A stretch of DNA of 64,000 nt, taken from positions 741,341 through 805,340 of the forward strand of contig NZ_JAMXLA010000001.1 of the NCBI RefSeq assembly GCF_024054175.1, read 5' to 3'. Each line of letters begins with the position of its first letter. Within the stretch, counting starts at the first letter, position 1. Positions 16,241 to 25,578 of the stretch are shown here, in pieces. Under the pieces are notes generated by a model. The model made no database searches, was not told the DNA's origin, and saw only the letters and a program-made list of their open reading frames with translations. A program made the position numbers and the translations under genes. This stretch comes from Flavobacterium sp. NRK1 (GTDB lineage Bacteria; Bacteroidota; Bacteroidia; Flavobacteriales; Flavobacteriaceae).

Positions 16241-19200
16241 CAAAAGTAGTGGCTATGCCAACCCAGATCTGCTGGGTGCCGGCTACGGTATTGCTAAAGG
16301 CCGTATCCGGGCTGATAGGGTTCTGACCGGCAAGGGCATCTTCTTTAGTTATGTAATAGGCAACGGTAAGACTGGTGTCTCCCCCATTGGCTTCTGTGTT
16401 TTTTGTGGTAAGGTCAAATACCTGCACGCCGTCCGTATCGTCATCGCAAAGCACATAGTCGCTCAATACCGGTACTGCCGGCCTTGGGTGCACGATAAGC
16501 TCAATAGGAACTACGCTGCGGCAGTTGGTTGTAGTGCCGCTCTGGATAACACTTGCATACACAGGGCTTACAAGGTTGTCATAGTTTGATGGGTTCTGGA
16601 TCTCGTTTGTGCCGAACTCCGCACCCTCAGGGGTTTCATGGTAGGTGATCGTCAGGCCTGTCTGCCCGTTTAATATCTCAGCTCCGGCAACTGTAAGGTC
16701 AAAATAGGTCTGCTCATCGGCATTGTCCGCGCAGCGCTCTAATGGCGTGGCAGGGGAAACTGCAGGGGCATAATTGATGGTCACAACAAAGTCTGACTCA
16801 TCCTCACATACCGTAGTGGAATCCCCACTTACAGCATAGATATAGATCGTCTGGGTAGCAGTTATTATATCGCCCGCAAAAAGCTGAGTGCCTGTACCGC
16901 CAGGGCCGGTATAGTAGTTACCTTCGGTCAGGGCCGGAAGCTCATAGCCATCGCATGCCTGAAGGTCTGCTATATCATCAACATCAGGTGAAGGGTAAAT
17001 AGTTACTTCAAAACTGGTTTCTCCACTACATGTATCAGGTGCAGTACCAGTTACTGCATAAGCATATACTGTTTGAGAAGCTGTTAACGGAACTGTCGGG
17101 TCAATCATGCCACCTGTTCCTCCCGGACCATTATAGTAGTTACCCATAGGTAAAGCAGGAAGCGTATAAGAACCGCATTGGAAAACATCTGCAATAACTC
17201 CCATATCCGGTTGAGGATCAACAACAAGTGTAAGCTGCTCAACTCCATAAACAGTTACATCAGTAACCGATGAATCATCAACTCTTACCCATATTGTTTC
17301 CGATGTACCTGCGTAAGCTTCAGGATTTGCAATAGGATTTGCAGGAGCTTCTGCATCAGCCTGATTATTGTAATAAGTATATACATATTCTGCAGGTATA
17401 GGATCTGCAACAGTCATTTCATCTGTGTATGAAGTAAGATCGAAATTTTCGATTCCATCATAAGGAGCAGGCTCACAAACATGTACAGCGTAAGGCTCCA
17501 TTTCGATATTACAATCGTAAATACGAAGCTGGAACTGTCTTACAGTATAACATGAGTTATCAAAACCTATCGTAGCTACATATATGATCTCTCCATCATA
17601 ACCCATGTAACCCACTGCAGGATCATAATATATTGGAGGATCCTCATTATCAATTTCTTCCTGACTATGATAGTAATAAATTTCAAAGAAATCAGGGTTT
17701 GGCAGCGGTGCTTTCATTACCGCATCATTTTCATGAAGATCAAATGAATGCAGTTCTGCAGGGTCACCACAAGCCACAAGATCATTTGGCTGGGCTACTT
17801 CAATTTCAGGACGATATTCTATTCTGATATCATCTGAAAGGAAACAATCAGGATTTGAAGGGAAAGAAGCTTTAAGGGTATAAGTACCCGGCTCAGTAAC
17901 CGTAATACTCTCGGTATCTATAGGATCTCCAGATGCATCAACTAGCTCCACTCCATCTTTTTCCCAACGTAATACAAAGTCAGTACCTTCTGTAAGTATA
18001 GCATTTATAACACGCTCTTCACCCGGACATAGTGCAAAACCATTACCAATAGTTAAATCATCCGGCACTTTTGGCTGTCCTATATTAAATGAACCCGCCG
18101 CAAGGAATACAGAACTATCAAACTGAGTATCACCTCTGTCTCCAACTGCCATTTTAATTTTATAGGTATGTCCCGGTATAACTACAGAAGATGCCTGCAT
18201 TTTTATAGTCTGTCCTCTCACATTAATTGACGAGATGGAAGGATCGGTAACATTATACTGATAAAAATACTCAGGGTTTATAGAAGTACATCCTCCATTG
18301 TAAAGAGAATTTCTTATTGTACCTACAGAAACAGGTGTAGTGGTACCAGGTATAACAGCAAGATTTACAGGTGGTGTACCATCGGTCATATCAGTAAGAA
18401 TGAAAGCAAATGTGTCATACCATGTACACTGATAAAAGCCATATTCATTGGCAGAAAATAAAAAGTCAAAACTCATTTCTGTTGAAAGCGGTACAAATTC
18501 AAATTGCAGATAGGTTACATCATTCATTATACTTCCTGCAGGAGCAAATGCCTGTAAATCAGTATCAGGCAAACCTGAAGCAGTAGATGATAAATTATCA
18601 TCATAATATTTACCTTCACTAAATTTAGCGTGTCCATTTCTTAATATAACACCACTTTGTATAGGAAAACTTGTTTCAGGAGCATTATTTCTATTAAAAT
18701 AAGCAAGCCCGTAATTTCCATTTATATTTCCTGCTGATGCTGTAATATTAGAAACATCAATACAATCAGTATCAATCAATACATCCAATACCAGTTCTTC
18801 AGTAGTATATGCATTCATATCTACAGTTACATAATCTACTCTTGGCTGATCTGTATCTGTACAGCCTGGGCATGCTGGTACAGGATCGGGAGTATCACTA
18901 ACAACATTAACCGTATTAATAAGCGGCCCTACAAAAGTAGGGTGATTATCTTTTACAAATATTGTAACCGTATATTCCACACTCTGCCCTGCAGGAAGTA
19001 CCGGTATAACATTGTGCATGGTACCCGTACCACCTGCTCCGTTACCTTCCCATGTCATTAAAGATACATTATAAGGTTTACTGTCATGCACAACAACATT
19101 AACAGCATCACTTGGTCCGGGATTAGTAACTACAATGGTATAAACTGTCTGAGCATTAGCAAAATATTCCTTCTGCCCATTTGTTTTCCATGTTACTATA

Positions 19201-21467
19201 TTCGCCTGTGGATTTGGTGTAGCCGTGTGTGTACAATCAGGACAAGCCGGATTAGGATCCGGAGTATCGCTTGTAACCACTACCTGATTTACAATATTAG
19301 CCGTAGTACTATAATTACTAGGCACCGGTACCGTTAAAGTATAAGTAAGTGTTTCTCCTACTGCAAGAGTAGGAACAACATCCGTTAAGTTTCCCGTACC
19401 CGCACTTCCATTACTGCCATACCATGAAGCATTTGCAGCCGTAAGTCCGGCAGGTATAGCATCGGTAACTGAAACGTTCTGAGCAGCAGTAGGCCCCTGG
19501 TTTGTTACAGTTATAGTATAAATAGCATCAGCACCAGCTGTATAAGCAGTACCCTGATTAAGTGTTTTTGTAACAACCAGATCTGCAGAAGCAGTATTAT
19601 TATCTGTGTCAGTTACTGAATTATTAGCAGAAACAGGATCTGACACGGTGGAATTAGCAGAAGCAACACTTGATAAGTTACCTGTATAACCTGCAGGCAC
19701 ACCAAGAGTAATAGTATAGGTAACTGTTTGCCCTACTGCTAATGTTGGAATTGTATTATTAAGTGCCGAATTGGTTCCTGAAGATCCATTGCTTCCCGTC
19801 CATGAAAAGGCCGTGATGCCAGCCGGAACAGGATTTGTCACAACAACATTTGTTGCCGCATAAGGCCCATTATTAGTGACAGTAACAGTATATACAGAGT
19901 TAGTACCCGGAGTATATATATCCTGTCCGTTAGTATTTGTAACAACTATATTAGCGGTTGGCGTACTACTTGTATCTATATCTACACACTGAGTGCATGA
20001 AGGGTCAGGATCGTTATTACTTGTTACCGATGCAGTATTTACCAAATCTCCCTCAAAAGAAGCAGGAACCTGAACAGTAACTGTATAAGTAATTACCTGC
20101 CCGTTAGGCATACTTGGAATAGTGTTGCTTAAAGGTGTATTAGTACCCGCCGCTCCATTAGTACCTGACCATGAGAAATTAGTAATTCCTGCAGGTATTG
20201 CATCAAAAACTTTTACATTCTGTGCAAGATTTGGCCCGTTGTTAGTTACAGTAACAGTATAAACAACTGTACTTCCGGGTGTGTAAGTAGTTTGCCCGTC
20301 TGTATTTACAAGTACAACATTTGCGGCGGTTGCAGGATTAATATCAGTATCTGTACATTTAGAACATGTAGCATCAGGATCTTTATCACTGGTCACTACA
20401 GTCTGGCTCACAAATGTTGGGCTATTGTAACCTGCCGGTACACCAAGAGTTATAGTATAAGTAACTGTTTGGTTAAGCGCTAAAGTAGGGATGAGATCGC
20501 TCAATGGCACATTAGTACCTGAAGAGCCATTACTGCCTGTCCATGAAAAAGCAGTTACACCTGCAGGGATAGCGTTTGACACCTGAACATTAGTAGCCGC
20601 AGCAGGGCCATTATTGGTAACAGTAACGGTATATATCGAAGTTCCTCCTGCAGTATATACCGTTTGATTATTCGTGTTTACCACTACCACATCAGCATCA
20701 GCAGTAGAATTGTCTACATCCGTACATTGCGTACAGCCAGGTACAGGATCGACAGTATTAGGAGAAGTTAATGTAGCCTGGGTTGTTAACGGACCCGAAT
20801 ATGTTGCCGGTACATCTACAGTAACAGTATATGTTACTTCCTGATTCACCGTCATTTGCCCTATATTATCAGCTAATGCTGTATTAGTTCCGGAAGAACC
20901 GTTACTACCAGTCCATGAAAAATTAGTAATTCCCGCCGGTATAGGCATTGCTATACTAACAGGATCTGCAACTTCAGGACCATGATTTATAACAGTAACA
21001 TTATATACTCTTTGTGTGCCGGGCGTGTAAGTAGTCTGATTATCAGTATTAACAACCTCAAGATCAGCACTTTTTGTATAAGTAACCTGTAATTCAGGTA
21101 TTGTGCCTGTATAACCATTAGGCACTTTTAAATTAAGTGTATAAGTAATTGTCTGCCCAACAGCTAATACCGGAGTAGTATTATTTAATGCCGAGTTAGT
21201 ACCCGAAGCAGTAGTACCATTATCTTTAAACCACCAAAATTTAGTTATTCCCGGGGGAAGCGGCAGTATAAATGAAGGCAGAGCGTAAAAAGCTTTTACG
21301 TTAGTTGCCGGCATTGGCCCATTATTAGTGATCATAACGGTCCATGTCAGCGTTTCCCCGTCAATATAACTGTTATCAGGGTTTGTACTGAAAACCGATA
21401 AATTTGACTGCGCATAAGAACCAAAAGCTCCTAAAAGCAGTAACAAGGCGAGTAATAATTTTCTCAT
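16194..21467 (-). CDS. Giant DUF11-repeat surface adhesin, SprB-like, with broken type B T9SS C-terminus
   Basis: This 1757-residue secreted protein has a signal peptide (cut near SYA-QS). Seven DUF11-like repeats of about 120 residues follow (residues about 20-870, each with 'YTVTVTNNGP' and 'WTGSNGSSGT'). Then come a choice-of-anchor-L-like domain (about 875-1110), Ig-like segments and two 'GNYYxGPGGTG' modules (about 1420-1560). The last modules resemble SprB-type repeats ('DLTVAGAEILNGQ'). The expected type B sorting domain is missing in frame. The protein ends in 'GCMGRYLQRYTASCR', which is frameshifted sequence. The final 0.9 kb is GC-richer than the rest. PorP/SprF lies downstream. As it stands the product should not be exported to the surface by the usual signal. 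Confidence 0.85.
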   Translation of the reverse strand: MRKLLLALLLLLGAFGSYAQSNLSVFSTNPDNSYIDGETLTWTVMITNNGPMPATNVKAFYALPSFILPLPPGITKFWWFKDNGTTASGTNSALNNTTPVLAVGQTITYTLNLKVPNGYTGTIPELQVTYTKSADLEVVNTDNQTTYTPGTQRVYNVTVINHGPEVADPVSIAMPIPAGITNFSWTGSNGSSGTNTALADNIGQMTVNQEVTYTVTVDVPATYSGPLTTQATLTSPNTVDPVPGCTQCTDVDNSTADADVVVVNTNNQTVYTAGGTSIYTVTVTNNGPAAATNVQVSNAIPAGVTAFSWTGSNGSSGTNVPLSDLIPTLALNQTVTYTITLGVPAGYNSPTFVSQTVVTSDKDPDATCSKCTDTDINPATAANVVLVNTDGQTTYTPGSTVVYTVTVTNNGPNLAQNVKVFDAIPAGITNFSWSGTNGAAGTNTPLSNTIPSMPNGQVITYTVTVQVPASFEGDLVNTASVTSNNDPDPSCTQCVDIDTSSTPTANIVVTNTNGQDIYTPGTNSVYTVTVTNNGPYAATNVVVTNPVPAGITAFSWTGSNGSSGTNSALNNTIPTLAVGQTVTYTITLGVPAGYTGNLSSVASANSTVSDPVSANNSVTDTDNNTASADLVVTKTLNQGTAYTAGADAIYTITVTNQGPTAAQNVSVTDAIPAGLTAANASWYGSNGSAGTGNLTDVVPTLAVGETLTYTLTVPVPSNYSTTANIVNQVVVTSDTPDPNPACPDCTHTATPNPQANIVTWKTNGQKEYFANAQTVYTIVVTNPGPSDAVNVVVHDSKPYNVSLMTWEGNGAGGTGTMHNVIPVLPAGQSVEYTVTIFVKDNHPTFVGPLINTVNVVSDTPDPVPACPGCTDTDQPRVDYVTVDMNAYTTEELVLDVLIDTDCIDVSNITASAGNINGNYGLAYFNRNNAPETSFPIQSGVILRNGHAKFSEGKYYDDNLSSTASGLPDTDLQAFAPAGSIMNDVTYLQFEFVPLSTEMSFDFLFSANEYGFYQCTWYDTFAFILTDMTDGTPPVNLAVIPGTTTPVSVGTIRNSLYNGGCTSINPEYFYQYNVTDPSISSINVRGQTIKMQASSVVIPGHTYKIKMAVGDRGDTQFDSSVFLAAGSFNIGQPKVPDDLTIGNGFALCPGEERVINAILTEGTDFVLRWEKDGVELVDASGDPIDTESITVTEPGTYTLKASFPSNPDCFLSDDIRIEYRPEIEVAQPNDLVACGDPAELHSFDLHENDAVMKAPLPNPDFFEIYYYHSQEEIDNEDPPIYYDPAVGYMGYDGEIIYVATIGFDNSCYTVRQFQLRIYDCNIEMEPYAVHVCEPAPYDGIENFDLTSYTDEMTVADPIPAEYVYTYYNNQADAEAPANPIANPEAYAGTSETIWVRVDDSSVTDVTVYGVEQLTLVVDPQPDMGVIADVFQCGSYTLPALPMGNYYNGPGGTGGMIDPTVPLTASQTVYAYAVTGTAPDTCSGETSFEVTIYPSPDVDDIADLQACDGYELPALTEGNYYTGPGGTGTQLFAGDIITATQTIYIYAVSGDSTTVCEDESDFVVTINYAPAVSPATPLERCADNADEQTYFDLTVAGAEILNGQTGLTITYHETPEGAEFGTNEIQNPSNYDNLVSPVYASVIQSGTTTNCRSVVPIELIVHPRPAVPVLSDYVLCDDDTDGVQVFDLTTKNTEANGGDTSLTVAYYITKEDALAGQNPISPDTAFSNTVAGTQQIWVGIATTFGCMGRYLQRYTASCR
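18845..21405 (-). repeat. Seven tandem DUF11-encoding repeats of about 360 bases
   Basis: The repeats are recognised from recurring codon blocks for 'TVTNNGP', 'IPAGIT.FSWTGSNGSSGTN' and 'PDP.P.C..CTD'. Repeats 2-5 are the most alike. The DNA copies are diverged, so they are old or kept apart, yet similar enough for recombination. Confidence 0.85.
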
Positions 21468-21531
21468 ATAGTGAGTTTTAAATAATGCTTAAATGTAAAA
21501 AAATCAACATAAAAATGTTAATTGAAAAGCC

Positions 21532-21539
21532 CAAATATA
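21532..21539 (-). promoter_or_regulatory. Possible -7 element for the adhesin operon
   Basis: On the minus strand TATATTTG fits TAnnTTTG and lies 64 bases upstream of the adhesin start. No TTTG is seen at the -33 distance. The rest of 21468-21713 is AT-rich with no gene. Confidence 0.35.
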
Positions 21540-21689
21540 AATATTCATTGATATTTTGCCTGTTAAATTTAGAAAAATCACAAAAATTTTAAATTTCCTT
21601 AATTTTAATAACTAATCTGCAAGGCGTTGCACATTGTTAAACATTTATAATCTAATTTACCCTACCCCTGTTTTAGATATTTTTTATGC

Positions 21690-21697
21690 TAATTTTG
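21690..21697 (+). promoter_or_regulatory. -7 element for the NifU-like gene
   Basis: TAATTTTG fits TAnnTTTG and lies 16 bases before the ATG. The sequence 19 bases upstream is CCTG, only a weak -33 match. Confidence 0.45.
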
Positions 21698-21713
21698 CAT
21701 AAAATTTAGAATC

Positions 21714-22610
21714 ATGGAAAACATCACAATAAGAGAAACCCAAAACCCATCTATATTAAAATTTGAGTTTAGCGATTTCGTTGCCAAAAGCAGCAATTAT
21801 GAATTTAAAAACATAGATGAAACAGCAAATTCTCCTTTAGCAAAAAAACTGTTTTATCTGCCATTTATAAAGACAGTTTATATATCAGGCAACTTTATTG
21901 CTCTTGAAAAATATTCGATAGTTGAATGGGAAGATGTTCAGGATGAAGTAGCTTCACAAATAGAACAGTTTGTAAATACGGGAGGGCAGATTGTTATCGA
22001 GGAAGAGCCTAAGAAGAAACAGCCTTCTACTATATATGTTGAAACAACACCTAACCCGGCTGTATTAAAATTTGTCTCTAATAAACTGCTGACCAAAACA
22101 TCTGCCGAGTTTAAAAATATAGACGAAACCGCTGCTTCACCACTTGCAAAAGAATTATTTAAATTCCCTTTTGTAAAAGAAGTATTTATTGATGAGAACT
22201 ATATCTCTATTACTAAATATGCTGTTACAGAATGGGACGAAATAACAGCCGAGATAAGAAGTTTTATCAGAACTTATATTGAAAACGGCAACCCTGTTAT
22301 TGATGAATCTTTAATACAAAACATGCCTCAGGCCGAAAAACAACAGGAAGCTTATTTTGATGCTCTTGATGTTACATCGCAACGCATTATAAATATTCTG
22401 GAAGAGTATGTAAAACCTGCAGTACAGGCTGATGGCGGAAATATTGCTTTTGAATCTTATGACGAAGATGACAAACGTGTAAAAGTGATTTTACAGGGGG
22501 CCTGCAGCGGATGCCCTTCTTCTACCTTTACGCTAAAAAGCGGCATAGAGAACATGCTCAAAGATATGCTTAATGATAATGACATTAAAGTTGAAGCTAT
22601 AAATGCTTAA
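21714..22610 (+). CDS. NifU-like Fe-S scaffold/carrier protein with duplicated N-terminal domain
   Basis: This 298-residue cytosolic protein ends in a NifU-like domain (about residues 215-295) whose CxxC at Cys264 and Cys267 ('QGACSGCPSS') binds a shared [4Fe-4S] cluster for transfer to apoproteins. The N-terminal part is two copies of the Nfu_N domain, residues about 3-90 and 105-190. Both contain 'FKNIDETA.SPLAK.LF' and 'SI.KY.V.EW', so they arose by duplication. Single Nfu_N domains are the commoner form. A hairpin terminator follows the stop at once. Confidence 0.92.
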   Translation: MENITIRETQNPSILKFEFSDFVAKSSNYEFKNIDETANSPLAKKLFYLPFIKTVYISGNFIALEKYSIVEWEDVQDEVASQIEQFVNTGGQIVIEEEPKKKQPSTIYVETTPNPAVLKFVSNKLLTKTSAEFKNIDETAASPLAKELFKFPFVKEVFIDENYISITKYAVTEWDEITAEIRSFIRTYIENGNPVIDESLIQNMPQAEKQQEAYFDALDVTSQRIINILEEYVKPAVQADGGNIAFESYDEDDKRVKVILQGACSGCPSSTFTLKSGIENMLKDMLNDNDIKVEAINA

Positions 22611-22616
22611 AAATGA

Positions 22617-22636
22617 AACCCCGCAAATGCGGGGTT
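22617..22636. terminator. Bidirectional hairpin between nfu-like gene and AsmA gene
   Basis: AACCCCGC and GCGGGGTT pair around AAAT between two convergent stop codons, only 2 bases from the AsmA stop. The flanking T tracts are short. Confidence 0.7.
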
Positions 22637-22638
22637 AT

Positions 22639-25452
22639 TTATTCTTTCTTTTTAGGCTCCGGGGCTACTTCTTCTTTTTTAATTACCTGATTAGTTGTTT
22701 CATTATATTTTGCTTCTTCAATTTTTTGTCCTTTCTTACTGAATACTTTTATTTTAGGATTTTCATGCGTTCCGGTAACCGATATTGGTACACCTACAAG
22801 CCCCGCTGGCGGCAATCCTAATCGTACCCTTACATCAAGTAAGCCGTCAAAACTTGTAGTACCTTTTACAGTAGGCCTGAAGCCTGCCACCTTAAATGTA
22901 AAAGGATGTATGCGAATGAGATTATTATCTATTGTTGTTTTAATTTGTATATCTTTTAAATTAGGATTATCCAGTCCGTCCGAACCTGTCTTTTTACTTA
23001 TTCCGCCAAACATTTTAAGGCCTGAAACTTTTACATCACGCACAGAAACAGTCCCCCCTCCCTGCAAAGAAGCGTAGATAGGACTCATATTACCATCCAG
23101 ATCTCCTTTTAATTTATAATCTAAAGATATTATGCCTTCGGATTTTTCTGCCGCAGTAACAAGTTCATGGAAAAGAGGTATCTCCTTATAAGCCCTTTTA
23201 ATATCAAAATCTTTCGCCCTGAAATGCACATTAAAGTTAGCGCTCATAGGAGATTCATCATCGTAGCCGGCATCAATATTCACTTTGCAGTCTATTATAT
23301 CAAAAGTTGTATTGTCAAGATACATCCTGCCTTTAGCAATACCTACTTTTCCATTCAGATTATTTAGCATTAAACCTGTATATTCTACTTTATCGGCATT
23401 AGCAGTAAGTGACATGTCAAGATTTGTCGGCAGTACCACTACCCCGCTCATTTTAGGGCTTGCTGCTTTTGCAGCTTCAACTTCAGGTTTCATATCTTTA
23501 TTCTCACCATCCTTAAGTGCCATAAACTCATCTACATTTATGAGTTTAGATTTCATAGTAAAGCTGCCCTTAAGTGTTCCTCTTGATTCAATGAAATAAT
23601 TGATTGTATTAAGTAAATAGCCATTAAGTGCAAAATCTGACTTGCCGTAATACGCCTGAAATCTGTCAAACTTCATTTTTTCATTCTGAAAAGTAAAATA
23701 ACCCTCCTTAAGATTAAAAGGTTTTGGAAAAGATTCTGAGGTTGCTTTAATATTTTTCAGCACAAGTGTTCCCCTGTTATTAAGTTTACTATATTGTCCT
23801 GTTGCAGCGTAACTTTGCCTGCCTTTTAATGAAAGATCAGCTTTTGCATAACCATTAACATCAAGACCTTTCCGAGAGAAAACTTTATATATCCTGCCGA
23901 TATTAAGCTCCCCTTTTATGGTTGCATCATAAACTACATCTTCAAAATCTGATATTGTAGCATTAACATACACCGGGTTACCTTCAAACACAAATGATGC
24001 GGGAGTTACTGCTATTTTAACATCGTCAAAAGTTCCTTTATCGTTTTTAACACTTGCTATAAATTTAATATCATTTATAGGATTAGGATAGTAAGATGTT
24101 TTTAACCATCCGTTTTGCAAATTAATACCGCCTTTGGTTTTAGGGAAAAGTTTCTTTTCTGCGCTATAATTACCTTCAGCCATTATATCGGCTTTAAGCA
24201 GTCCTTTCAAATCCATATTTTGCAATCCCAGCGCTCTGTCAAGGCTGGCAAGATCAAGAGTGCCTTTAATTGTAGTTTTAAGTTTCATATTGCTTAACCC
24301 TTCCGATTTTAAAAACGCATGGAAATAATCTTTATCGCCAACCTTAAAATCTAAGCGTGTTAAATTAAGCATTAATTTTTCGGTATCAAGGGAAGGAAGC
24401 ATCCCGTTGAAATTCATTTCAAATTCAGATAGAGCCATAGGAGCCTTTTTATAAGCTATATAGCCATCCCTTATCCGCATTCCAAATCCGAGGTCAGGTT
24501 TTTGATTTGTTGAAGCGTTGTATCTGCCTTTAAAAGTAAACAATACATCGCTTCTCCCTTTTATATTTGTATCTTCCATCCAGGCAACATACTGGGGAGG
24601 CAAAGCCGAAAATAAGTCTTTAAGTTTGCCGTTTTCAGATATAGCGTTGATATTTATATTGTAACCATCCTTTAAAATGGTAAAAATTCCGGTAAATTCT
24701 ACAGGCAGCCTGTTTATTCGAAGTTCATTTTTGGTCAGAATGAATGATAGTGCGTTAGTATTGATTCTTGTAATAAGATCGGCATGCACTTCTTTATTCT
24801 CAAGATAAGGAACCTTATCATAGTAAAAATCGACAGAATCTATATTGGCATCAGTCTGCAAATCAAAAACATCTTCACTCAGGTTTCCTTTACCCACATA
24901 ATTAAATCCTTTTGCCTCAACCAGCATTTTCGCCGAAAGATCCTTATATTTAATATGCGTATTTTTAATATCCACCCTGTCAAGCCGTATAGCAGGCCCT
25001 GTGCCTGTTGTATCCTTCGGCTGATCTTTAGAAGCAACATATACATTATAATTGGCCTCTCCTTTTTCATTTACCATTACATTAATTAAGGCATCTGAAA
25101 CGTATATTTCGTCTATTTTAATTTCGTTATCAAAAAGGAGCCTTTTGAGATTAATACCAAAGGCAACTTGGTCTGCCTTAAGAAGTGTGTCATTCTTAAA
25201 AGGAGCCGACCCTTTAAGCGATAACTCATCTAATGAAACTGTTAATGAAGGGAAATGAGCAAAGAAAGAAAGTCTGGATTTGGTAAAATTAAGTTCTCCA
25301 TCCAGGCTTTTGTTAGCAAAAACCTTTACCTGTTGCGCTATGGTACCAGGAAAAATAATTGGTATCAAGAACATTAGCAACAAAATGGAAGCAATTGCAA
25401 TTCCAATCCATTTTAAAATTTTAAGTATAATATTTTTGGCGGGCATTTCCAT
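22639..25452 (-). CDS. AsmA family protein
   Basis: This 937-residue protein has an N-terminal membrane anchor (about residues 8-32) and an AsmA N-terminal domain, then a very long series of beta strands and the AsmA C-terminal region ('GGGTVSVRDVKVSGLKMFGG', 'IRIHPFTFKVAGF'). Such proteins bridge or line the periplasm and are linked to phospholipid transport and outer-membrane biogenesis. The C-terminal tail is charged (EEVAPEPKKKE). A single-gene unit is likely: the M3 peptidase is divergent and the NifU-like gene convergent. It is a much longer relative of the protein at 2034-3617. Confidence 0.88.
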   Translation of the reverse strand: MEMPAKNIILKILKWIGIAIASILLLMFLIPIIFPGTIAQQVKVFANKSLDGELNFTKSRLSFFAHFPSLTVSLDELSLKGSAPFKNDTLLKADQVAFGINLKRLLFDNEIKIDEIYVSDALINVMVNEKGEANYNVYVASKDQPKDTTGTGPAIRLDRVDIKNTHIKYKDLSAKMLVEAKGFNYVGKGNLSEDVFDLQTDANIDSVDFYYDKVPYLENKEVHADLITRINTNALSFILTKNELRINRLPVEFTGIFTILKDGYNININAISENGKLKDLFSALPPQYVAWMEDTNIKGRSDVLFTFKGRYNASTNQKPDLGFGMRIRDGYIAYKKAPMALSEFEMNFNGMLPSLDTEKLMLNLTRLDFKVGDKDYFHAFLKSEGLSNMKLKTTIKGTLDLASLDRALGLQNMDLKGLLKADIMAEGNYSAEKKLFPKTKGGINLQNGWLKTSYYPNPINDIKFIASVKNDKGTFDDVKIAVTPASFVFEGNPVYVNATISDFEDVVYDATIKGELNIGRIYKVFSRKGLDVNGYAKADLSLKGRQSYAATGQYSKLNNRGTLVLKNIKATSESFPKPFNLKEGYFTFQNEKMKFDRFQAYYGKSDFALNGYLLNTINYFIESRGTLKGSFTMKSKLINVDEFMALKDGENKDMKPEVEAAKAASPKMSGVVVLPTNLDMSLTANADKVEYTGLMLNNLNGKVGIAKGRMYLDNTTFDIIDCKVNIDAGYDDESPMSANFNVHFRAKDFDIKRAYKEIPLFHELVTAAEKSEGIISLDYKLKGDLDGNMSPIYASLQGGGTVSVRDVKVSGLKMFGGISKKTGSDGLDNPNLKDIQIKTTIDNNLIRIHPFTFKVAGFRPTVKGTTSFDGLLDVRVRLGLPPAGLVGVPISVTGTHENPKIKVFSKKGQKIEEAKYNETTNQVIKKEEVAPEPKKKE

Positions 25453-25578
25453 GGCTATTAATTTTAAACCATTATAAAAGTAGTTTTTTCCTGTTAATGA
25501 ATAATGTTATTTAACTAGAGGTTAATATACTTTGTTTATTTATCAGATTAAGATAACTTTACCAGACAGACAAAACTT

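Noticed and set aside
18845..21405. Regular repeats as a CRISPR-like array
   Set aside because: The unit is about 360 bases, stays in frame and encodes DUF11 domains.
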